From: an uncultured Erysipelotrichaceae bacterium
Lineage (GTDB): Bacteria; Bacillota_I; Bacilli_A; Erysipelotrichales; Erysipelotrichaceae
Assembly (NCBI GenBank): GCA_902795905.1
Contig: CADBMY010000026.1
Span: 1 to 8,922 of the forward strand
DNA length: 8,922 bases
Direction of reading: 5' to 3'
Shown here: piece after piece, positions 1 to 6,196 of the stretch
How the letters are laid out: every line of letters starts with the position of its first letter
How positions within the stretch are numbered: the stretch's first letter is position 1
Translations under genes and position numbers: made by a program
The notes under the pieces: model-generated
The model's database searches: none
What the model was told of the DNA's origin: nothing
What the model saw: the letters and a program-made list of their open reading frames with translations, nothing else

Positions 1-114
1 ACCATCATCATCTACATAGTCAAAGCTACAAATGTAGTTGTTTTAACTGTACTCTATTCACGATTTCAAAGATCATTTTCTGAGATCTGCTGGATTTAGA
101 AAAAATCTCAGATT
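1..114. other. Non-coding left edge of the window
   Basis: I see no gene in this stretch. It is more AT-rich than the coding DNA that follows. Besides the terminator-like pairings at 79-116 it holds a short inverted repeat, CTAC-AAAT-GTAG (26-37), followed by TTGTTTT. That could be the weak terminator of a plus-strand gene lying outside the window, but a four-base-pair stem is little evidence. Confidence 0.4.
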
Positions 115-116
115 TT
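98..116 (-). terminator. Candidate AT-rich terminator after the WYL regulator
   Basis: Read on the minus strand, AAAATC-TGA-GATTTT begins inside the TAA stop codon of the WYL gene and continues into a run of T, as expected for a weak intrinsic terminator. A second, longer-loop pairing is possible between TCTGAGAT (79-86) and ATCTCAGA (105-112), followed by TTTT on the plus strand, so the site could also stop transcription entering from the left. The stems are AT-rich and their stability was not calculated. Confidence 0.45.
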
Positions 117-1101
117 AGTCAAAATCATTTGACTTCCTTATAGTTAAATCCTCCTTGTATGTATTGATCAAAGTTCTGGCAACTGTGAGTATCTCGTCGA
201 TCAGTTCTGCCGGCTGCAGGACTCTGGCACGGTCATGAAACTGGATCAGCCAGGAGATCAGCGTCGGGGAGATACCTGTGCGCAGTGAAGCGGTAAAGGT
301 CTTTTCGTCTACGGCTCTGATCATGATATTACTGCCGAAGCGGTCATATACCTGAGAGGCCATGTCTCTGTCAAAACGTACGGTGATCGTACGGGCATCT
401 CCCTTGTACATGCTGAAGGAGGTGCGCAGCCATGCGGACAGGTCAAACGGTATCCGTTCATACGGTTCATCAATGATCTCGGCATGATCGATCTTGTCGA
501 CACGGTAGGCCGCAAAATCACGGCGCTGCGGGCTGCAGCAGACGCAGTAGTAGCGTCCCTGACGGAAGATCAGGGCATAGGGAACGACCTTGTACAGACG
601 GCTGTTATGACGGTATGTGCGGGTCTTTGTCAGTGAGATGTCATAGTAGCGGAAGGATACTGTATCACCGTTTTCGATTGCTTTGAGCAGGGTGCCGATA
701 TTCTCCGGAACCATGTCATTATCGGTCTTTTCGCTTTCTGCCCGCTTTCTGCCCAGTACTTCCCGGCGGTGATCGCTGAGCAGGCTCAGGATACGATCCG
801 TCAGCTCGGCAGTGACTTTTTCCGACAGGGAAGGAGAATCGGCGATCAGGTCGGTCAGGATCCCCGCTTCCGCTGCCGAAAAGGCATGTTTAAGGTAGTA
901 TCCGCGCTTTGCGGGTACATAGATGATACGCTCCTGTTCACGGTTGAAGTCATTGATCCAGGTGTATACCGTACGGCGGTCGGCACGGAATCCGTGTTCT
1001 TCCAGTACGGAGATCAGTTCGGCCATGGATATCGTGTGTTCCTCATCGGTAAGATGAAAAAGCGTATCGTAGATCAGATGATTTCTGAGATTTACCTGCA
1101 T
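115..1101 (-). CDS. WYL-domain transcriptional regulator (HTH + WYL + WCX)
   Basis: Predicted DNA-binding transcription factor of 328 residues. The N-terminal part (about 1-70) has a winged-helix look, with DRRTVYTWINDF at 41-52 as the likely recognition region. Residues about 135-210 form a WYL ligand-sensing domain, with RQGRYYCVCCSP at 180-191 and AYRVDKI at 198-204. Residues about 235-315 resemble the WCX C-terminal extension (SWLIQFHDRARVLQPAEL). The reading frame is open further upstream, but I chose the ATG at 1099-1101: GGAG lies five bases upstream of it, and the extension would run through the divergent promoter region. WYL proteins are known to regulate transcription in response to small ligands or nucleic acids; the ligand here is unknown. 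The divergent operon of three membrane proteins and the palindrome over its own promoter suggest that it controls both itself and that operon. Family assignment is confident, the target inferred. Confidence 0.9.
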   Translation of the reverse strand: MQVNLRNHLIYDTLFHLTDEEHTISMAELISVLEEHGFRADRRTVYTWINDFNREQERIIYVPAKRGYYLKHAFSAAEAGILTDLIADSPSLSEKVTAELTDRILSLLSDHRREVLGRKRAESEKTDNDMVPENIGTLLKAIENGDTVSFRYYDISLTKTRTYRHNSRLYKVVPYALIFRQGRYYCVCCSPQRRDFAAYRVDKIDHAEIIDEPYERIPFDLSAWLRTSFSMYKGDARTITVRFDRDMASQVYDRFGSNIMIRAVDEKTFTASLRTGISPTLISWLIQFHDRARVLQPAELIDEILTVARTLINTYKEDLTIRKSNDFD

Positions 1102-1110
1102 ATTGTCTCC

Positions 1111-1128
1111 TGTACAATATATTGTACA
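1111..1128. promoter_or_regulatory. 18-bp perfect palindrome, probable operator of the WYL regulator
   Basis: TGTACAATATATTGTACA is a perfect inverted repeat with no spacer, in the divergent region between the WYL regulator and the membrane-protein operon. It contains the -10 hexamer and probable start-site area of the regulator's promoter, and lies 51 bases before the start of the plus-strand gene. A bound dimeric repressor would block the regulator's promoter and plausibly the divergent one. Binding by the WYL protein is inferred from position only. Confidence 0.65.
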
Positions 1129-1149
1129 CCTGTTATCTGTATGTGTCAT
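1121..1149 (-). promoter_or_regulatory. Sigma-A-type promoter of the WYL regulator
   Basis: On the minus strand, ATGACA (plus 1144-1149) is followed after 17 bases by TACAAT (plus 1121-1126), each one mismatch from the sigma-70/sigma-A consensus. Transcription would begin near 1114, giving a leader of only about 13 bases that still includes the GGAG Shine-Dalgarno at 1107-1110. The -10 lies inside the 18-bp palindrome. For the divergent operon I see only weak matches: TTTACC (1091-1096) with TACAAT (1113-1118), or TTGTAC (1122-1127) with TCATAG (1146-1151). Both overlap the palindrome. Confidence 0.6.
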
Positions 1150-1179
1150 AGGATATATCTGCCTGAAGGAGGTGTTCAT

Positions 1180-1710
1180 ATGACACAGAAAGAAAAACTC
1201 ATCCTGACCTGGGGACTGATCCTGTCTGCCTATGCGTATGCATATGCGGGATATGCGGAGATCGCAGCAGTGCTTGGCTTTGCGGCAGCCTGTACGGCTC
1301 TGAAGGCACATTCCCTGAATTGTCTGAAAAGACATATGGGAGCGGTGCTGGCAGAGACGGCTGCTGCGGCAGCACTGTACAGGGCTCTTGATCCCGAGGG
1401 TATTCTGCCGGTACTGCCGTTTCTCGGCATGACGAATATCATTGCGGCGGAGATCTTCGCCGAGAGCTCATTCAAGGCATATGACGGCTTTGTGCCGCTG
1501 ATGATGTACGTCATGCTTGGCATGCTGACATGTGCGCTGGTGATCCCCGACAGTATCATGGACTTCTTCCTGTACGGAAAAGGAGGACGTTTTGAGGCAT
1601 GTATGATGATCCTGCTTATCTTTCTGCCGCTGATGAAAGTCTATACCTGCAAGGTCCTGGGCCGGTACAGACGGACAAAACCGATAGCCCTCAGCAGAGA
1701 TTTGCGGTAG
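1180..1710 (+). CDS. Unrecognised multi-pass membrane protein, 176 aa
   Basis: I do not recognise the family. The protein is hydrophobic, with roughly five to six possible membrane segments (about 7-24, 26-42, 53-70, 75-95, 104-123 and 139-158) and a basic tail (GRYRRTK near 161-167) that suggests a cytoplasmic C-terminus. There is no obvious signal peptide, metal-binding cluster or catalytic motif. An odd low-complexity tract, YAYAYAGYA (18-26), comes from a near-repeat of TATGCG. The frame is open upstream to 769, but the ATG at 1180 has a strong AAGGAGG (1166-1172) seven bases before it, and the upstream part runs antisense through the WYL gene. It is first in an operon with a CDF metal transporter and a DMT transporter. 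It could be an accessory subunit or an independent transporter, but nothing in the sequence decides this. Confidence 0.75.
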   Translation: MTQKEKLILTWGLILSAYAYAYAGYAEIAAVLGFAAACTALKAHSLNCLKRHMGAVLAETAAAAALYRALDPEGILPVLPFLGMTNIIAAEIFAESSFKAYDGFVPLMMYVMLGMLTCALVIPDSIMDFFLYGKGGRFEACMMILLIFLPLMKVYTCKVLGRYRRTKPIALSRDLR

Positions 1711-1719
1711 AATCATCAT

Positions 1720-2838
1720 ATGAATGCGGAAATGAAGGATAGGAAAATACAGCCGGGTGTTCTCAGCAACACCGTCGGTATCATATGCAATATTGCACTG
1801 TTTCTGATCAAGACCGTGCTTGCATATCTTTCGGGATCGGTGGCGGTCCTGTCCGATGCCTTCAATAATCTTTCCGACTGTCTGAGCAATATCATCTCTC
1901 TGTTTGGTTACCGGATCTCATCCCGTCCGGCTGACCGTGAACATCCCTTCGGGCATGGCCGGGTAGAATACCTGGTCAGTCTTGTAACAGAGGGTATTAT
2001 CTTTCTGCTGGCATATGAATTGCTCAGGGAAAGTGTACACAGGATCATATCTCCAGCCCCGGTCAGCGTATCGGCACCGGTACTGATCGGACTGATCTTC
2101 AGCATCATCGTCAAGATCGGTATGTATATCTTCAATACCAGGCTTGCGGCAGAGGATGAGAGTATGCTGCTGAAGACAACTGCGCAGGACTCCCGCAACG
2201 ATGCCCTGACAACTTCGGCAGCCCTGATATCACTGCTGCTTATGCGTTTTACGTCACTGCCGCTGGATGGTATCTTCGGTACGGTCATCGCCGTATTCAT
2301 CTTTATCTCTGGCTGTACGATCGCTTCACAGATCATTGCCGGACTTCTGGGCAGACCGCTGGATGCGGATAAGACCAAAGAGATCCTGGATCTGATCGGG
2401 GAGGATCCCCGGATCCTCGGTATACATGATCTGATCATCCATGATTACGGCAACCGGAACCGGATGGGTTCTGCCCATTGCGAACTGGATGCACAGATGA
2501 GCTTCCGTGATGCCCACGAAGTGATCGACAGGGCGGAGAAACGCGTTCGGGAAAGAACGGGTATAGAGCTGACACTGCATATGGATCCCAAGGAACAGCA
2601 GGATGATCTGATGCGTGAGAAGATCCTGACAGCCGTCAGGAGCGTACTGCCGCAGGCGGATATCCACGATCTGCAGAGACATCCCGACGGCAGCTGGGAA
2701 CTGGATGTACTGGTGCCTTTCGGTACTTCCGCGGATGCAGAGATCAAAGAAGCTGTCACAAAGATCATCCGGCAGGAGACCGGTACAAACAGTGTGACGG
2801 TTACCTTTGACCGTCCCTATACAGGAGAAGTACAGTGA
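1720..2838 (+). CDS. Cation diffusion facilitator (CDF) metal exporter, MntE-like metal site
   Basis: Predicted inner-membrane antiporter exporting a divalent metal in exchange for protons, 372 residues. Residues about 10-210 form the six-helix CDF transmembrane domain. The signatures SDAFNNLSD (45-53) and HPFGHGRVEY (75-84) are typical. The intramembrane metal site would be N49/D53 with D157/D161 (DSRND, 157-161). This Asn-Asp/Asp-Asp set is the pattern described for manganese-exporting MntE proteins, whereas zinc exporters usually carry His-Asp pairs, so manganese efflux is a reasonable inference. Residues about 213-290 fit the cytoplasmic dimerisation domain, and about 295-372 look like a further alpha/beta domain, making it longer than the roughly 300-residue FieF type. 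It starts nine bases after the preceding stop without a clear Shine-Dalgarno, so translational coupling is likely; the ATG at 1732 is an alternative start. The last four bases overlap the next gene. Confidence 0.9.
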   Translation: MNAEMKDRKIQPGVLSNTVGIICNIALFLIKTVLAYLSGSVAVLSDAFNNLSDCLSNIISLFGYRISSRPADREHPFGHGRVEYLVSLVTEGIIFLLAYELLRESVHRIISPAPVSVSAPVLIGLIFSIIVKIGMYIFNTRLAAEDESMLLKTTAQDSRNDALTTSAALISLLLMRFTSLPLDGIFGTVIAVFIFISGCTIASQIIAGLLGRPLDADKTKEILDLIGEDPRILGIHDLIIHDYGNRNRMGSAHCELDAQMSFRDAHEVIDRAEKRVRERTGIELTLHMDPKEQQDDLMREKILTAVRSVLPQADIHDLQRHPDGSWELDVLVPFGTSADAEIKEAVTKIIRQETGTNSVTVTFDRPYTGEVQ

Positions 2839-3698
2839 AGCGGCGCCATGAGTTTCTGCTTGTTACAGCAGCTTTGATCTGGGGTATGGCCTTCGTGGCC
2901 CAGCAGACCGGTATGGCATATATCGGACCTTTTTCGTTTGTCTGTCTGCGCAGTATCATCAGTGCTGCAACCCTGTTCTGCATATCACCTGTTCTGCACA
3001 AACTGGAACCGGTGAAGACTGTATACCGGCGCCGTGATCTGATCATCGGCGGCGTGCTCTGCGGGCTTGCATTATACTCTGCCAGTATCTTTCAGCAGAT
3101 CGGTATTGCCTATACATCGGTAGGCAAAGCCGGCTTTATTACAGCCTTATACGTTGTGATCGTACCGTTTCTGAGCATCCTGCGCGGCAAGAGACTTGCG
3201 AAACATATCCCGGCAGCTGTTCTGCTGGCTGTTGTCGGTTTCTCACTGCTTTGCTTACATGGTTCTCTGCAGCTGCAGAAGGGGGATCTGCTGGTGCTGA
3301 TCTCGGCGGTGCTTTTTGCGGTCCATATCATGATCATCGACCACTATTCACCGCTGGCCGACGGTCCCTCGCTGTCGTTTGTCCAGTTTCTGACATCCTT
3401 TATCCTTGGTCTTATACCCATGCTTGTGCAGGAAGGCTTTCATCCGCAGAGTGTTCTGGACGGGATCTGGCCGCTGCTGTATGCCGGTGTACTTTCCGGC
3501 GGTGTTGCCTACACGCTGCAGATCATCGGTCAGAAGGGCGTGGAACCGGCTGTAGCGACGATGCTGCTGAGTCTTGAGTCGGTCTTCTCGGTGCTGGCAG
3601 GGGCTCTGCTTCTGCATCAGTTTCTCTCCTGGCGGGAACTGCTGGGCTGTCTGCTGATCTTTGCGGCAGTCATATACGCACAAAAAAATGAAGGATGA
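2835..3698 (+). CDS. EamA/DMT-superfamily transporter
   Basis: Predicted ten-helix membrane permease of the drug/metabolite transporter superfamily, 287 residues, the usual length. Two EamA repeats are visible: about 1-142 (TAALIWGMAFVAQQTGM at 11-27; IAYTSVGKAGFITALYVVIV at 91-110) and about 150-283 (LLSLESVFSVLAGALLLHQ at 244-262). The substrate cannot be read from the sequence; members move amino acids, metabolites or drugs. The start is a GTG at 2835-2837 whose last two bases belong to the TGA stop of the CDF gene. GGAG (2824-2827) lies seven bases upstream, so the pair is translationally coupled. It is the last gene of the operon, and its final codons (KNEG and stop) form the left arm of the following terminator. 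The pairing with a metal exporter under a WYL regulator suggests a shared efflux or detoxification role, which is inference. Confidence 0.9.
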   Translation: MKRRHEFLLVTAALIWGMAFVAQQTGMAYIGPFSFVCLRSIISAATLFCISPVLHKLEPVKTVYRRRDLIIGGVLCGLALYSASIFQQIGIAYTSVGKAGFITALYVVIVPFLSILRGKRLAKHIPAAVLLAVVGFSLLCLHGSLQLQKGDLLVLISAVLFAVHIMIIDHYSPLADGPSLSFVQFLTSFILGLIPMLVQEGFHPQSVLDGIWPLLYAGVLSGGVAYTLQIIGQKGVEPAVATMLLSLESVFSVLAGALLLHQFLSWRELLGCLLIFAAVIYAQKNEG

Positions 3699-3713
3699 AT
3701 CATCCTTCATTTT
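3682..3713. terminator. Bidirectional terminator between the DMT gene and htpG
   Basis: AAAATGAAGGATGA (3685-3698) and its exact inverted copy TCATCCTTCATTTT (3700-3713) are separated by one base, a 29-base near-perfect palindrome. It is flanked by A7 on the left (3682-3688), so minus-strand transcripts from htpG end in a run of seven U, while plus-strand transcripts end in UUUU. The left arm lies in the last codons and stop of the DMT gene; the htpG stop is 5 bases beyond the right arm. Confidence 0.85.
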
Positions 3714-3718
3714 CTCTG

Positions 3719-5611
3719 TTATGCCTTGATCATCAGTTCGGTGATCTTTTTTGTATAGGCAAGAGGATCGTCGATCGGCAGGCCTTCGATCAGACAAGCC
3801 TGATCATAGAGGATATCCGCATATTCATTGAATTTATCCTTATCCTCGGCAAAGACTGCCTGCAGTCTTGTAAACAGCGGGTGATCCGGGTTGACTTCCA
3901 GGATCCTGACTGCCTTCATCATGCCTCTGTTGAGCGGATCCTGTGAGAGGACCTTCTCCATTTCCAGAGAGAGACCGCCCTCGGATACAAGACATACGGC
4001 ATCATCCTGCAGACGGGAGGAGAGACGTACTTCCTTGACCTTATCCCCGAGAGCTTCCTTCATGGCTGTAAGCATATCCTTGTTGGCTTCGGCTGTCTCG
4101 GTCTTCTTTTTCTTTTCTTCTTCTGTGTCGAGACCAAGATCACCTTTGGTTACGGAACGGAAGGGCATGCCGTCATACTGGGGAATCATCGTAATGACGA
4201 ATTCATCGATCCTGTCGGTAAAGCAGAGTACTTCGTAGTTCTTTTCCTTCAGTTTTGCCATGACCGGCATACGCTCGATCTCACTGACGGATTCTCCGCT
4301 GGCATAGTAGATCTCTTTCTGATCTTCCGGCATGCGTTCTCTGTATTCCTTCAGCGTTGTATATTTGCCGTCACGGTTTGAACGGTAGAGCAGAAGATCC
4401 TTCAGGTCATCGGCACTCATTCCGTAAGAACGGTAGATATCGTATTTCAGCGTGGAATTGAAGGCTTCGTAGAATTTCTCGTAGTCTTCTCTTTCGTCCT
4501 TTAACATGTCTTCCAGAGCTTTTTTGATCTTCTTTTCCAGAGATGCCGCAAGCGCTTTGACCTGGTGATCCTGCTGCAGGATCTCACGGGAGATATTCAG
4601 ACTCAGGTCATCACTGTCGACAAGACCGCGGATGAACCGGTACTTCTCCGGTAACAGATCTTTGGCATTATCCATGATGAAGACACCCTTGGAGTATAAC
4701 TGCAGACCGTATTCCTGGTCAGGCTGGAAGAAGTTATACGGAGCCTCGGAAGGAATAAACAGCAGGGCAGTGTAGCTGACATTGCCTTCTACAGTCGTAT
4801 GGATGACTTTCAGGGGATCATTCCAGTCATTGAACTTACCCTTGTAGAATTCATTGTATTCTTCCTTTGAGATCTTACTGCGGCTCTTCTTCCACAGCGG
4901 CACCATGGAATTCAGAGTTTCGGTCTCTGTGGTCATGATACGCTTGGTATCATCGGTGGGATCGGGAATACTCTTTTCGACATCCATCATGATCGGATAA
5001 CGGACGTAATCGGAATACTTCTTTACCAGTTCGCGGATCGTTCCTTCCTCCAGGAAACGGCTGTATTTCTGTTCAGGTGTATCATCTTTCAGCTGCAGGA
5101 TGATCTTTGTGCCGACTTCGCTTCTGTCACAGGGTTCGATGCGGTATCCGTCGGAACCGTCACTGGTCCATACGTTTGCCTGGCTTTCGCGGGCTGACAG
5201 GGACTCCACGGTGATCTTCTTGGCAACGATGAATCCGGAGTAGAAGCCGACACCGAACTGACCGATGATATCGATATTCTTCGGTGCTTTCTCCAGCTGC
5301 TCACGGAACTCCAGCGATCCGCTGCGGGCGATTGTGCCGAGATTCTTTTCGAGTTCTTCAGCCGTCATGCCGATACCGGTATCGGTGATCGTCAGGGTGC
5401 GGTTTACGGGATCACGTTCGATGCGGATGGTCAGGTCTTTCTTGTTTACTTTGGCGATCTCTCCGGTCATGGAGAGGTAATATCTCTTGTCCAGAGCATC
5501 ACTGGCGTTGGAGATCAGTTCCCTCAGGAAGATCTCTGAATTCGTATAAATGGAATTGATCATGAGCTCAAGCAGACGTCTGGATTCAGCTTTAAACTGT
5601 TTTTTTGCCAT
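3719..5611 (-). CDS. htpG: Molecular chaperone HtpG (bacterial Hsp90)
   Basis: Cytosolic ATP-dependent homodimeric chaperone of 630 residues, close to the E. coli and B. subtilis proteins. The N-terminal GHKL ATPase domain shows FLRELISNASDALDK (28-42, catalytic Glu31 and Mg-binding Asn35), DTGIGM (77-82) and GQFGVGFYS (117-125), with GTKI at 167-170. The middle domain carries SLNISREILQQD (337-348), whose Arg342 corresponds to the conserved gamma-phosphate-contacting arginine. The C-terminal part (from about 500) fits the dimerisation domain, and no eukaryotic-type charged linker or MEEVD tail is present. I chose the ATG at 5609-5611 because AAAGGAGG lies five bases upstream. A seven-codon extension to 5632 would start inside the operator and lacks a ribosome site. 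A CIRCE element in the leader implies repression by HrcA and induction by heat or protein damage. It is monocistronic and ends in a strong terminator. Confidence 0.98.
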   Translation of the reverse strand: MAKKQFKAESRRLLELMINSIYTNSEIFLRELISNASDALDKRYYLSMTGEIAKVNKKDLTIRIERDPVNRTLTITDTGIGMTAEELEKNLGTIARSGSLEFREQLEKAPKNIDIIGQFGVGFYSGFIVAKKITVESLSARESQANVWTSDGSDGYRIEPCDRSEVGTKIILQLKDDTPEQKYSRFLEEGTIRELVKKYSDYVRYPIMMDVEKSIPDPTDDTKRIMTTETETLNSMVPLWKKSRSKISKEEYNEFYKGKFNDWNDPLKVIHTTVEGNVSYTALLFIPSEAPYNFFQPDQEYGLQLYSKGVFIMDNAKDLLPEKYRFIRGLVDSDDLSLNISREILQQDHQVKALAASLEKKIKKALEDMLKDEREDYEKFYEAFNSTLKYDIYRSYGMSADDLKDLLLYRSNRDGKYTTLKEYRERMPEDQKEIYYASGESVSEIERMPVMAKLKEKNYEVLCFTDRIDEFVITMIPQYDGMPFRSVTKGDLGLDTEEEKKKKTETAEANKDMLTAMKEALGDKVKEVRLSSRLQDDAVCLVSEGGLSLEMEKVLSQDPLNRGMMKAVRILEVNPDHPLFTRLQAVFAEDKDKFNEYADILYDQACLIEGLPIDDPLAYTKKITELMIKA

Positions 5612-5621
5612 ATATCCTCCT

Positions 5622-5648
5622 TTAGCACTCATATGCTTCGACTGCTAA
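5622..5648 (-). promoter_or_regulatory. CIRCE element (HrcA operator) of htpG
   Basis: TTAGCACTC (5622-5630), nine bases, then GACTGCTAA (5640-5648) matches the CIRCE consensus TTAGCACTC-N9-GAGTGCTAA with one mismatch. In the htpG direction the perfect arm lies next to the start, and its final AA overlaps the AAAGGAGG Shine-Dalgarno. The HrcA repressor is known to bind this sequence at groE and dnaK operons. Here the element directly follows the -10, where binding would block transcription start, and as RNA the arms could form a hairpin beside the ribosome site. Confidence 0.9.
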
Positions 5649-5678
5649 AATATACACCCAAACAGGCCGGTTGTGCAA
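5649..5678 (-). promoter_or_regulatory. Promoter of htpG
   Basis: On the minus strand TTGCAC (plus 5673-5678) is followed after 18 bases by TATATT (plus 5649-5654), with TG just before the -10. Transcription would start inside the CIRCE element, the usual layout of HrcA-repressed vegetative promoters. Confidence 0.6.
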
Positions 5679-5797
5679 GTACTGTAGGCAATTTAAGTAA
5701 TGCTGTAATATAACGAAAAAATATTATTGTATAAATGTACATGCCTTTTCTGCAGTATTGAAATTGCTTAAAATAAAAACCAAGGGAAAATACCTAA
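5679..5797. promoter_or_regulatory. AT-rich divergent region upstream of the XRE regulator
   Basis: This stretch is clearly more AT-rich than its surroundings and has no gene. The best plus-strand promoter guess is TTTTCT (5746-5751), 17 bases, TAAAAT (5769-5774); only the -10 is good. The imperfect dyad TGTA-N6-TACA (5729-5742) could be an operator of the XRE protein, but it is short. AAGGG (5782-5786) is a possible weak ribosome site for the TTG start. Confidence 0.3.
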
Positions 5798-6196
5798 TTG
5801 AAGGGAGGAATCGCTATTAATAAGAAGGTACGTTTCAACAAAGATGATGAATTGGAAGCGATTCGCGCAAGACTGAAGAAACTGAGGAAGAGCGCAGGAT
5901 ATACACAGTCAAAAATGGGTGATATTCTCGGTGTCAGTGCCCAGACGGTCTCCGGATACGAGAATGGGGCAATCATCCCCGGACCGGAAGTACTGCTGTG
6001 TTATACCGAAGCATTCCAGGTCGACAGTAATTACCTTTTAGAAGGTATTGAAGAGTCCGCAGAGAACGAATCATTGGCGTTGCGCAAAAATGAAAAAGAA
6101 CTGATTCTGGCTTACCGCCGTATACCGGACTGGAAAAAAGATCTGATCATGTCGATCTGTCTGGACAGACCGTATACCGGTGAAACAGAAAAATAA
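5798..6196 (+). CDS. XRE-family (Cro/CI-type) helix-turn-helix regulator
   Basis: Small DNA-binding regulator, 132 residues if it starts at TTG 5798. Residues about 22-85 form an HTH_3/XRE domain: IRARLKKLRKSAGYTQSKMG (22-41), then DILGVSAQTVSGYENGAIIP (42-61), with the recognition helix around SAQTVSGYE. The tail (about 86-132) is charged and probably helical, and has no peptidase or sensor domain that I recognise. The start is uncertain: there is no in-frame ATG before codon 40. TTG 5798 has only AAGGG about 11 bases upstream. A near-perfect AAGGGAGG (5801-5808) lies inside the frame seven bases before an ATT codon at 5816, which would give a 126-residue protein beginning at Asn-Lys-Lys. 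The gene is divergent from htpG and converges on rlmA. It does not look phage-borne, and its targets are unknown. Confidence 0.85.
   Translation: MKGGIAINKKVRFNKDDELEAIRARLKKLRKSAGYTQSKMGDILGVSAQTVSGYENGAIIPGPEVLLCYTEAFQVDSNYLLEGIEESAENESLALRKNEKELILAYRRIPDWKKDLIMSICLDRPYTGETEK

Noticed and set aside
26..44. CTAC-AAAT-GTAG followed by TTGTTTT as a terminator
   Set aside because: A four-base-pair AT-rich stem and interrupted T-run are too weak to call as a separate feature.
769..1179. Upstream extension of the 176-residue membrane protein to 769
   Set aside because: It is antisense to the WYL gene and passes through the palindrome; AAGGAGG marks the ATG at 1180.
1102..1335. Upstream extension of the WYL reading frame to 1335
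   Set aside because: It crosses the divergent promoter and the start of the membrane-protein gene, lacks domain content, and the ATG at 1101 has a proper GGAG.
1908..2438. 176-residue minus-strand frame opposite the CDF gene
   Set aside because: Low-complexity Ser/Ile-rich shadow translation with no motifs.
3348..3797. 149-residue minus-strand frame across the DMT/htpG junction
   Set aside because: It crosses the terminator and overlaps both real genes, with no ribosome site or domain.
5612..5632. Seven-codon longer HtpG start
   Set aside because: That ATG lies in the CIRCE spacer with no ribosome site, while AAAGGAGG precedes the ATG at 5611.
5729..5742. TGTA-N6-TACA as a relative of the WYL palindrome
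   Set aside because: Only four-base arms match and the spacing differs, so shared regulation with the site at 1111-1128 is not supported.
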